Of a DNA stretch of 64,000 bases, positions 16,402-23,024 are shown piece after piece. The first letter of the stretch is position 1. Each line of letters opens with the position of its first letter. A program made the position numbers and the translations under genes. The notes under the pieces were generated by a model that was not told where the DNA came from, ran no database searches, and saw only the letters and a list, made by a program, of their open reading frames with translations. Location: assembly GCA_903642215.1 (NCBI GenBank), contig CAHJWG010000006.1, positions 62,001 through 126,000 of the forward strand. Reading direction: 5' to 3'. The stretch comes from Sphingobacteriaceae bacterium (GTDB lineage Bacteria > Bacteroidota > Bacteroidia > Sphingobacteriales > Sphingobacteriaceae).

Positions 16402-17649
16402 CTAAACAATAATCCCCGCTGCAACCGTATTTTTTGTCTGTTCGTTAATTAAAATAAAAGAACCATTTGCCTGATTTTGTTCATAAGCATCAAAGAAAAG
16501 CGGTTGTGCCGTTTTAATTTTTACCCTTGCAATATCATTCAGCTTGATGGTTTTCGTCTCCGTATCTTTATTCAAAGTGCTGGTGTGAACGATGTAATCC
16601 ACTTCACGCACAATCGCTTTGATCAAATTATGACTATGTTCAATCATATATTTTCCGCCCTGTACCAAAGGCTGCGTATCCATCCAGCAAATATCTGCCG
16701 TAATTTCTTTATCAATTTGTGGTAGATTTGCTGTTTTTACCAGCATATTTCCGCGGGTAATATCCACTTCATCTTCCAACAATAAGGTAACGGACGAATT
16801 GGTTTCCGCCGTTTCCAGATCGCCATCAAACGTAACCACTTGTTTTATGGTTGATTTTTGCTGAGAAGGTAAAACCGTAACTTCTTCGCCAACTTTAAAT
16901 TCTCCGCTGATTACACGTCCGGCATAACCACGATAATCATGAAATTCTTCGGAATGCGGACGGATGACATATTGCACCGGAAAGCGTGCATCCTGAAAAT
17001 TCACTTTGCTATTTACATCAACATTTTCCAGATAATGCAACAAGGATTTTCCTTCGTACCAACTCATTTTGGTTGATTCGTTTACCACGTTATCACCTTT
17101 TAAAGAAGAAATCGGAATGAATGTGATGTTCTGTTTAAACTTCGGGAAACCTTCCGCAAATTGCAGGAATGCTGTTTTTATCGCATTAAAAGTTGCTTCC
17201 TGATAATCCACCAGATCCATCTTATTTACCGCAACCACAATTTCCGGAATCTGCAATAAATTATCAATAAAAAAGTGGCGTTGTGTTTGCTCGATCACAC
17301 CTTTCCGCGCATCAATCAAAATAATAGAAAGCTGAGAATCTGATGCGCCGGTAACCATATTTCGCGTATATTCTACGTGTCCGGGCGTATCCGCAATAAT
17401 AAATTTGCGGTTTGCCGTAGCAAAATAAATATGCGCCACATCAATGGTGATGCCTTGCTCACGTTCGGCGCTCAAACCATCGGTTAGCAAAGAAAGATCG
17501 AGGTAATCATAGCCTTTGCGTTTGCTGGCCGCTTCTACCGCTTTTAATTGATCTTCGGTTAATGAGCCTGTGTCGTACAACAATCTGCCAATGAGCGTAC
17601 TTTTACCGTCGTCCACACTTCCGGCGGTTGAGAATTTTAAAAGTTCCAT
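16402..17649 (-). CDS. cysN: Sulfate adenylyltransferase subunit 1 (GTPase)
   Basis: A 415-aa EF-Tu-like GTPase starting MELLKFSTAGSVDDGKSTLIG; the G1 loop is GSVDDGKST, G3 is DTPGHVEY and G4 is NKMD. With CysD it forms ATP sulfurylase, which makes adenosine 5'-phosphosulfate from sulfate and ATP at the cost of GTP. There is no APS-kinase extension and no separate cysC in the locus, which fits direct APS reduction by the neighbouring CysH. Unusually, a 106-aa ORF separates it from cysD. An exact sister word, ATGCTGTTTTTATC, lies inside the coding sequence (17169-17182). Confidence 0.95.
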   Translation of the reverse strand: MELLKFSTAGSVDDGKSTLIGRLLYDTGSLTEDQLKAVEAASKRKGYDYLDLSLLTDGLSAEREQGITIDVAHIYFATANRKFIIADTPGHVEYTRNMVTGASDSQLSIILIDARKGVIEQTQRHFFIDNLLQIPEIVVAVNKMDLVDYQEATFNAIKTAFLQFAEGFPKFKQNITFIPISSLKGDNVVNESTKMSWYEGKSLLHYLENVDVNSKVNFQDARFPVQYVIRPHSEEFHDYRGYAGRVISGEFKVGEEVTVLPSQQKSTIKQVVTFDGDLETAETNSSVTLLLEDEVDITRGNMLVKTANLPQIDKEITADICWMDTQPLVQGGKYMIEHSHNLIKAIVREVDYIVHTSTLNKDTETKTIKLNDIARVKIKTAQPLFFDAYEQNQANGSFILINEQTKNTVAAGIIV

Positions 17650-17663
17650 TTTAATTTTTTAGT

Positions 17664-17705
17664 GATAAAAACAGCATTATGATTTTGTTAAATGCTGTTT
17701 TTATC
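17664..17705. repeat. Inverted pair of the GATAAAAACAGCAT word
   Basis: GATAAAAACAGCAT (17664-17677) and ATGCTGTTTTTATC (17692-17705) are exact inverted copies with a 14-base gap. The right copy codes for the last residues of the 106-aa ORF and supplies its stop; the left one lies in the short gap before cysN. A 14-bp hairpin inside the cys transcript is likely. Confidence 0.85.
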
Positions 17706-18008
17706 GATGTTTTTTTGATCTTCTAAAAACTTAGCAGCAGCTTCTATTGCTTTAAGAAAATTATGAATTTCATCTCTTCCTACGATAAACCAAGTTGGTT
17801 TCCCTCTTGAAGACGGAAAACCCAAATCAGGATTTGGACTCCAATTGCTAGTATTCCATCGAAGCCCAAATGGCCTCTCGCCGTTTTTTAACTCTAATTC
17901 GACTACGGAAATACCAGTACCTGAGCCTACTCCATCGTCAATCACTGTAATTACTTCTTTTATGCGTGATCTCGGAGAATCTACTTTTTTTGGAGGGAAA
18001 GGTGGCAT
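17688..18008 (-). CDS. Orphan 106-aa protein between cysD and cysN
   Basis: A soluble 106-aa product (MPPFPPKKVDSPRSRIKEVI) with strands VISVVELELKNGERPFGLRWN-like spacing and a C-terminal helix FLKAIEAAAKFLEDQKNID. There is no signal peptide. I do not recognise a family. It lies on the same strand as cysD and cysN, 38 bases before the cysN start and 88 bases after the cysD stop, a place where most genomes have no gene. The last codons (DKNSI and stop) are formed by the sister word. Codon use is a little less GC-rich than its neighbours, which hints at later insertion. Confidence 0.55.
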   Translation of the reverse strand: MPPFPPKKVDSPRSRIKEVITVIDDGVGSGTGISVVELELKNGERPFGLRWNTSNWSPNPDLGFPSSRGKPTWFIVGRDEIHNFLKAIEAAAKFLEDQKNIDKNSI

Positions 18009-18096
18009 TTTATTATTTTTAGTATCAAATTTAACTCTTAATGTAAAACTCTTTAAAAATCAGATTTTCTGTATAATACTTGTTAACTTATTAAGA

Positions 18097-18993
18097 CTAA
18101 AAATATCCCGCCAATTTCCTTTTCTCCATCGCCGCTTCAGATCGTTTATCGTCCATCCTCGCTCCTCGCTCTGAAATCCGCGAAGATTTAATTTCTGCAA
18201 TAATATCATCCAAAGTTCCGGCGGTTGAAGAAACGGCAGCCGTACAAGTCATATCGCCAACGGTACGGAAACGAACATCTTGTGTGGTAATTTCCTCGCC
18301 ATCCATGTTCAAAAATTCTGAATAAGGAAAAATTTGTCCGTCGCGAATTAAAACTTCACGCTGATGCGTAAAATAAATACTTGGCAAATCCAGTTTTTCC
18401 TGTTTGATGTAGTTCCAAACGTCCAGTTCCGTCCAATTACTGATTGGGAAACAACGGACATTTTCTCCATAATTAATCATTCCGTTTAAATGTCCCCACA
18501 ATTCCGGGCGCTGACGTTTCGGTTCCCAGGAACCAAACTCATCACGAACCGAGAAAATACGTTCTTTTGCACGTGCTTTTTCCTCATCGCGGCGTGCACC
18601 ACCAATGCAGGCATCAAACTTAAATTCTTCAATCGTATCTAAAAGTGTTACCGTTTGCAGGCTGTTTCTGCTGGCATATTTTCCGGTTTCTTCGGTTGCT
18701 TTTTTCTGGTTAATGCTGTCCTGCACGTAACGGACAATTAATTGCGCACCAACTTTTTCTGCTAAATGATCGCGAAAACTAATCGTTTCCGGAAAATTAT
18801 GACCTGTATCGATATGAACCAGCGGAAACGGAAATTTAGCCGGATAAAAAGCTTTACGCGCCAGATGAACCAGCGTGATCGAATCTTTTCCGCCCGAAAA
18901 CAGCAAAGCCGGCCGGTCAAACTGCGCCGCCACTTCGCGCATAATATAAATGGATTCTTCTTCCAGCTCTTTTAAGTGGTTGGATATACTCAT
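18097..18993 (-). CDS. cysD: Sulfate adenylyltransferase subunit 2
   Basis: The ATP-sulfurylase catalytic subunit of the PP-loop family. The motif SGGKDSITLVHLARKAFYP lies at about residues 35-53 of the form starting at 18993 (MSISNHLKELEEES); a start at 19008 overlapping the end of cysH is possible. CysD-specific stretches FPLVHIDTGHNFPE, GARRDEEKARAKERIFS and NWTELDVWNYI are present, and the C-terminus has the usual RISERGARMDDKRSEAAMEKRK. It adenylylates sulfate together with CysN. Length and motifs are normal. Confidence 0.95.
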   Translation of the reverse strand: MSISNHLKELEEESIYIMREVAAQFDRPALLFSGGKDSITLVHLARKAFYPAKFPFPLVHIDTGHNFPETISFRDHLAEKVGAQLIVRYVQDSINQKKATEETGKYASRNSLQTVTLLDTIEEFKFDACIGGARRDEEKARAKERIFSVRDEFGSWEPKRQRPELWGHLNGMINYGENVRCFPISNWTELDVWNYIKQEKLDLPSIYFTHQREVLIRDGQIFPYSEFLNMDGEEITTQDVRFRTVGDMTCTAAVSSTAGTLDDIIAEIKSSRISERGARMDDKRSEAAMEKRKLAGYF

Positions 18994-19000
18994 ATTCTTG

Positions 19001-19744
19001 TTAATCAATATTTTGTGTTAATTCAGGGTCGGTAATATCGGCCAAAACTTTGGTTTGATGCAAGCCGCATTCTTTTTTAGAATCTTCCCACCACCATCTT
19101 CCGGCACGGGCATCTTCGCCAAACTGCACGGCGCGCGTGCAAGGTGCGCAGCCGATGCTTAAAAAACCCTGATCGTGTAACTTATTATAAGGCGTATGGT
19201 TTTGGTGAATAAAATCAACCACATCGGCATCAGTCCAGTGCAGCAGCGGATTGAATTTGATTAACTGAAAAGCTTCGTCCCACTCAAATAGTTTAAAGTT
19301 TTGCCGGTTAACAGATTGCGCCGCCCGAACACCTGTAACCCAAACCGCCACGCCTTGCAATGCTCTTTTTAGCGGCTCAATTTTGCGGATGCGGCAACAT
19401 TCTTTCCGGTTATCAACCGATAAATACATGCTGTTAATACCGCGTTGGTTTACAAAATCCTGGATTTCCTGGGCATCGGGATAAAAAGGGTCAATGTTGA
19501 GGTCGAAAACGTTTGCTGTGGATTGCCAAACTTCATACGTTTCGTTAAACATGCGGCCGGTATCCAAAGTAAAAACTTTTAACGGGATTTTATTCTTGCC
19601 GATAACGTGTGAAATTACCTGATCTTCCATCCCGAAAGAAGTTGAAAAAGCAACCTTGCCCGGAAAGCGCGCTGCAACTAATTGCAATGCTTCTTTTAGC
19701 GGTAGTTTTTCAAATTCCTGTTCCAGTTGTTGATTGAGTTCCAT
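19001..19744 (-). CDS. cysH: Adenylyl-sulfate reductase (thioredoxin-dependent)
   Basis: A 247-aa PP-loop reductase. The N-terminal part has KVAFSTSFGMEDQVI and VFTLDTGRMFNETY. Two cysteine pairs, ECCRIRK and GCAPCTR, mark the [4Fe-4S] cluster found in APS reductases rather than classical PAPS reductases, and the C-terminal ECGLH carries the catalytic cysteine. It should therefore reduce APS to sulfite, with thioredoxin as donor, feeding the sulfite reductase downstream. It is the first gene after a SAM riboswitch and so the probable head of the cys operon; cysD follows with almost no gap. An imperfect copy of the dispersed word lies in its start region (19687-19700). Confidence 0.92.
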   Translation of the reverse strand: MELNQQLEQEFEKLPLKEALQLVAARFPGKVAFSTSFGMEDQVISHVIGKNKIPLKVFTLDTGRMFNETYEVWQSTANVFDLNIDPFYPDAQEIQDFVNQRGINSMYLSVDNRKECCRIRKIEPLKRALQGVAVWVTGVRAAQSVNRQNFKLFEWDEAFQLIKFNPLLHWTDADVVDFIHQNHTPYNKLHDQGFLSIGCAPCTRAVQFGEDARAGRWWWEDSKKECGLHQTKVLADITDPELTQNID

Positions 19745-19887
19745 TTTAATCTATCGGTTTTGTAGGATTCTATCTTTAAACAAAATTAACAGCATCCGTT
19801 TTAAACTTCATCAGCAAAAAATACAGTTAAAAAACCTTTGTTTAAAAGCCCTGTAATAAAAAGTAAAAGTATAATTTTTCATCTTCA

Positions 19888-19991
19888 ATTTATAGTCCTC
19901 CTTGCGGAGCAGGATTTGGCACCTTGCCTCAATTTGAAAGCGGGTTGCCAGAGGGTTACAGAGCCTGATCTCTCACCTCTTCTGTATAAAC
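19888..19991 (-). promoter_or_regulatory. SAM-I (S-box) riboswitch upstream of cysH
   Basis: Read on the minus strand, the leader contains the S-box signatures: AGAGGTGAGAGATCAGGCTC, then AACCCTCTGGCAACC, and downstream CAAGGTGCCAAATCCTGC, matching the conserved AGGUGCYAAWUCC part of the SAM-I core. A closing stem P1 is formed by TTTATA (19985-19990) with TATAAA (19889-19894), and CTCC-GCAA-GGAG forms the last hairpin. Binding of S-adenosylmethionine normally switches off downstream genes. Position between promoter and cysH makes the sulfate-assimilation genes its target. Confidence 0.88.
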
Positions 19992-20016
19992 CAAACTATT
20001 TTGGCGTGGATTGCTG

Positions 20017-20047
20017 CAAATATAAAAGATTTGCAGGCAGCTGCAAA
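20017..20047 (-). promoter_or_regulatory. Bacteroidota promoter for the cysH operon
   Basis: On the minus strand TTTG (20044-20047) and TATATTTG (20017-20024) are separated by 19 bases, matching the -33 TTTG / -7 TAnnTTTG consensus. The start would fall just before the SAM riboswitch, which strengthens both calls. Confidence 0.75.
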
Positions 20048-20197
20048 TTGGAAGTTGTGAAGGGAAAGTAAAAATCAATACTTGCAATCAGGTTGAATAA
20101 TGATAGCGAAGGGAATAAACAATTCAATATTCAGCTGTAAAATCCATGGCTTTCATATATCATTAAGGCCAAACTTTATAAATTCCCTGTTCTGAGC

Positions 20198-20365
20198 TTA
20201 TTTTATGGACTTTTGTAAATGTACCGCATTTGCAAAAGATGATAATAAATATTCAGTATCATCAACAGCTTCTGTTACCTTATAATTTACATGTAAAGTA
20301 TCTAAAAAAATTCGTATGGCAGTTTCCTGATCTTCAGATATTGGATAAATTGTTAATGTTGACAT
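20198..20365 (-). CDS. Small protein, 55 aa, DUF2683-like
   Basis: ATG 20365 opens a 55-codon frame: MSTLTIYPISEDQETAIRIF at the start and LLSSFANAVHLQKSIK at the end. The opening strand followed by an E-rich helix resembles the small DUF2683-like antitoxins that precede toxins in Bacteroidota, but no toxin follows; instead two other small genes lie upstream on the same strand. I think it may be the last member of a three-gene cassette with the DUF6934-like gene at 20613. The family call is from memory and could be wrong. Confidence 0.5.
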   Translation of the reverse strand: MSTLTIYPISEDQETAIRIFLDTLHVNYKVTEAVDDTEYLLSSFANAVHLQKSIK

Positions 20366-20422
20366 AGAATTAAAGCACTTTAATTTGTAAGCTTAAAATG
20401 CAAAACCCATGTAATCGGTAAT

Positions 20423-20581
20423 TTACTTATCAGGCAATTTTGGAAGTCCAACAGTTCTTAGCGTTTCGTTTGCTTTATCAACTTTGTCTTGAAAAATCGG
20501 CATTACCTTGTATTTTTTCAAGGAGTTGTCTATCCGAATGATCGGAGTTTTTTTGTCGTTTAATTCTTTTACTATTTTCAT
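20423..20581 (-). CDS. Small hypothetical protein, 52 aa
   Basis: Start at ATG 20581 (MKIVKELNDKKTPIIRIDNS); the frame extends eight codons further to 20605. The product is basic and ends in ANETLRTVGLPKLPDK. There is no membrane segment. It is separated by 31 bases from the DUF6934-like gene and 57 bases from the 55-aa ORF, all on the minus strand. Such short proteins beside DUF6934 genes are familiar to me from other Bacteroidota genomes, though no function is known. Confidence 0.5.
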   Translation of the reverse strand: MKIVKELNDKKTPIIRIDNSLKKYKVMPIFQDKVDKANETLRTVGLPKLPDK

Positions 20582-20612
20582 ATCTCTGTGATATTTAAAA
20601 TTCAAATTTATA

Positions 20613-21053
20613 CTATTTACGCCTTACTACAAAAGCAGTGTAATCAACTTCTACAGTAAAATCTTCCCATTCACCGTTTCGTAACCCAAACACTAAAAAT
20701 TCTTGTTTTATATCATCAATATATTTGGTAATTCCCATTCGGTAAAGTCTTGTGCGTGATTTTGTACTTCCTGTGGCATAAACCCATGATTCACTTTTTT
20801 GATCTGTAAAAGAATAAACTGCTGAAACTACTGTTGCTAAAACTTGTTCACTATCGCCATTGTTAGAAACTACCGTATCCACAATATCTCCTGTTTCTAA
20901 ATTTTTGTCGCCAAATGCAAGGTTATAGAATCCTTTTAAAGCCGTTTCACTAAATTTGATTAGTTTAGGTATTCGTCCTTTCGGTCCTTCACTTGTAAAT
21001 TCAAAAACCATAAAAGATTCTTCGGTCTTTAGCTCGTAGTATGGCAGCTCCAT
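20613..21053 (-). CDS. DUF6934-like protein
   Basis: A 146-aa soluble protein: ELKTEESFMVFEFTSEGPKG near the start, YNLAFGDKNLETGDI and SNNGDSEQVLATVVSAV in the middle, and GSTKSRTRLYRMGITKYI before the C-terminal strand. These stretches match my memory of DUF6934, a small family frequent in Bacteroidota and found in variable, defence- or toxin-rich regions. No catalytic residues can be named. It is the first of three closely spaced small genes on this strand, so the group could be a toxin-antitoxin-like cassette. Confidence 0.65.
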   Translation of the reverse strand: MELPYYELKTEESFMVFEFTSEGPKGRIPKLIKFSETALKGFYNLAFGDKNLETGDIVDTVVSNNGDSEQVLATVVSAVYSFTDQKSESWVYATGSTKSRTRLYRMGITKYIDDIKQEFLVFGLRNGEWEDFTVEVDYTAFVVRRK

Positions 21054-21139
21054 TTTCTTAATTGAATTATGATTGATGATCTACAAATTTTTATCACGCT
21101 TAGTGTAGCAGAACGGGTTGGGAACCTTATAATTATCAT

Positions 21140-21622
21140 TCACTTCCCCATCTCCCCTAAAATCGCCCGTTCCAGTTCGTTGGAGTGGAGCGAACCGATA
21201 ATGTAAACCAAACCGTCGCGGTCTGTTAAGTATAAGGCACAATTGCCGCCGGTATAAAAACGGACCGTTCCTTTTTTGTGGAGGTTATAAACCGGGTTAT
21301 TCAAAATATAACGGCTGTACGGTTTCTGCTCCACATGTGTGATACTGTTCAAGTCGATTTTTACGAGTTGTGTTGTCCACAAACCATCAATCAGCACACT
21401 TTTATTAACTACGCGAATTCTGAAATGCAACATAAAACCCATTAAAATCGAAATTACCAGGATGCCGAAACCAACCACCAGAAGCAAATCACCGTTGCGT
21501 TCGCGCTCAAAAGTGAAAAAATAAACGGCAAAACAAAGAATGGCCAAAGCCAAACGAATGGTAATCGGGATAAATTCGCGGCCGAGATATTGCTTTTCTG
21601 TAAAAGCGGGTTTGGTGCTCAT
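21140..21622 (-). CDS. Membrane protein with PH-like domain, 160 aa
   Basis: The protein has two hydrophobic helices at about residues 19-37 (ITIRLALAILCFAVYFF) and 45-66 (LLLVVGFGILVISILMGFML), then a beta-rich region FRIRVVNKSVLIDGLWTTQLVKIDLNSI and VRFYTGGNCALYLTD. This layout, two helices and a PH-like sheet, resembles the bacterial PH (YdbS/YdbT-like) membrane proteins. The role is unknown. Its start overlaps the tilS stop by four bases (ATGA), so it is translationally coupled to tilS. Confidence 0.6.
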   Translation of the reverse strand: MSTKPAFTEKQYLGREFIPITIRLALAILCFAVYFFTFERERNGDLLLVVGFGILVISILMGFMLHFRIRVVNKSVLIDGLWTTQLVKIDLNSITHVEQKPYSRYILNNPVYNLHKKGTVRFYTGGNCALYLTDRDGLVYIIGSLHSNELERAILGEMGK

Positions 21623-22971
21623 AGGATAACGTTGGACAATTCGAAGATAACAACTTTTTTGGTGCCGGCATTTACTTTGTAACGGTCGTCCAGCCGGTAA
21701 CCGCCGATCCAGATGATCTCCATATTACCGTTTATCAGCACCGGAATAACAGCTTTTTTGTGCAGCGGGATTTTTTGGTGCACAAAAAAATCACTTAATT
21801 TTTGCCGGTTTTGCATTCCCAACGGAAAAAAATAATCGCCTGTTTGCCAGTTTCGGAGCGTTAACGGGAAGATTAGTTTTGCAGCATCTGCAGAAGCTAC
21901 CATCAGATTATTTTTTACGATTAACGCAGATTCATCATGCAAAAGCTTCAATCTAAAATTCTGAAATTGGATTTCCTGCTGATTTTCGTCAATTTGTACC
22001 GTTGCGTTTTCTCGCTCCCCGCTCCTGATTCCTCGCTCCCGAATAATAATTTCCGTTCGATCTAAAATAATTTGATACGAAGGTGATTCAAAAACTTTTC
22101 CCGGTTGCTTTTCCAGCGAAAGCAGTAAATCATTTACAATTTGTTCGCTGAAGTTAAATTCGCGCAGCAAACCGAAAAGCAGTAATTTCTGCGGATTCAG
22201 GTTTTTTAAATCCGAAATTTTAATTTGTACTTCCAATTTTTGCCTGATAAAAACAGTATCGCGCAACTGCTGTAAAGTTTTTTCGAGTAGTTGCTCCAAC
22301 TGCCGGAAACGTTCCAGGTTTTGCTCAAAGGTTTTTTCGAGGTTTGGGTTGAGTTCTTTTAACTTCGGCACCACTTCCAACCGGATTTTATTCCGCGCAT
22401 ATTTTACAGAAGCGTTGGAGCTGTCTTCCACAAAATCCAGTTTTTCCTCGGCACAGATTTCATCGATATTTTCCCTGGATAAAAACAGCATCGGCCGTAC
22501 TAATTTTCCGTTTTTTGGCAGGATTCCGTGCAGGCCGGCAATTCCGGTTCCGCGTGTTAAGTTTAATAAAATGGTTTCTACGGCATCATTCTGGTGATGT
22601 GCTAACGCGATGACATCGAAGTTTTCCTCCGCAGAAACCTTTTCAAACCATTGATAACGCAATTGGCGCGCGGCCATTTGGATGGAAATATGATTTTCGG
22701 CTGCATATACTTCCGTGTTAAATTCTGTTAAAAAAAACGGAACCTGGAGTTGTTGCGCTAAATTTGAAGTAAAATCCTGGTCGCGTTTAGATTCTGCTCC
22801 GCGAAGCTGAAAATTACAATGTGCGATGGCAAAATTAAAACCCGAACTTTTAAGTAAATGCGCCAGTAAAACAGAATCTTTGCCGCCGCTAACTGCTGCC
22901 AGAACAGGTTTTTGTATTGTAAACAGCGCATGACGCTCTATAAATTCCTGAAATTGTTTAACGGGCAGCAT
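21619..22971 (-). CDS. tilS: tRNA(Ile)-lysidine synthetase
   Basis: A 450-aa PP-loop enzyme. SGGKDSVLLAHLLKSSGF lies at about residues 29-46 and the family stretches AHCNFQLRGAESKRDQDF, ALAHHQNDAVETILLNLTRGTG and VEDSSNASVKYARNKIR are all present. The C-terminal TilS domain spans about 370-450 (LRNWQTGDYFFPLGMQNRQKLSDFF). It converts cytidine 34 of the tRNA-Ile CAU anticodon to lysidine in the cytosol, an essential step. It is divergently placed to the OstA-like gene. Two exact sister words (22246-22259 and 22478-22491) lie inside the gene. Confidence 0.95.
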   Translation of the reverse strand: MLPVKQFQEFIERHALFTIQKPVLAAVSGGKDSVLLAHLLKSSGFNFAIAHCNFQLRGAESKRDQDFTSNLAQQLQVPFFLTEFNTEVYAAENHISIQMAARQLRYQWFEKVSAEENFDVIALAHHQNDAVETILLNLTRGTGIAGLHGILPKNGKLVRPMLFLSRENIDEICAEEKLDFVEDSSNASVKYARNKIRLEVVPKLKELNPNLEKTFEQNLERFRQLEQLLEKTLQQLRDTVFIRQKLEVQIKISDLKNLNPQKLLLFGLLREFNFSEQIVNDLLLSLEKQPGKVFESPSYQIILDRTEIIIRERGIRSGERENATVQIDENQQEIQFQNFRLKLLHDESALIVKNNLMVASADAAKLIFPLTLRNWQTGDYFFPLGMQNRQKLSDFFVHQKIPLHKKAVIPVLINGNMEIIWIGGYRLDDRYKVNAGTKKVVIFELSNVIL

Positions 22972-23012
22972 CGGTTCAAAATTAAATGATTTAATAAGCC
23001 GTCCAAATATTT

Positions 23013-23020
23013 TAATTTTG
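23013..23020 (+). promoter_or_regulatory. Possible -7 box just before the OstA-like gene
   Basis: TAATTTTG matches TAnnTTTG but ends only four bases before GTG 23025, which would make the transcript leaderless. No good TTTG lies 19 bases upstream. Weak support. Confidence 0.25.
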
Positions 23021-23024
23021 CATT

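Noticed and set aside
19838..20071. An open frame on the plus strand opposite the cysH leader.
   Set aside because: It overlies the SAM riboswitch and promoter, reads as unlikely protein, and has no support as a gene.
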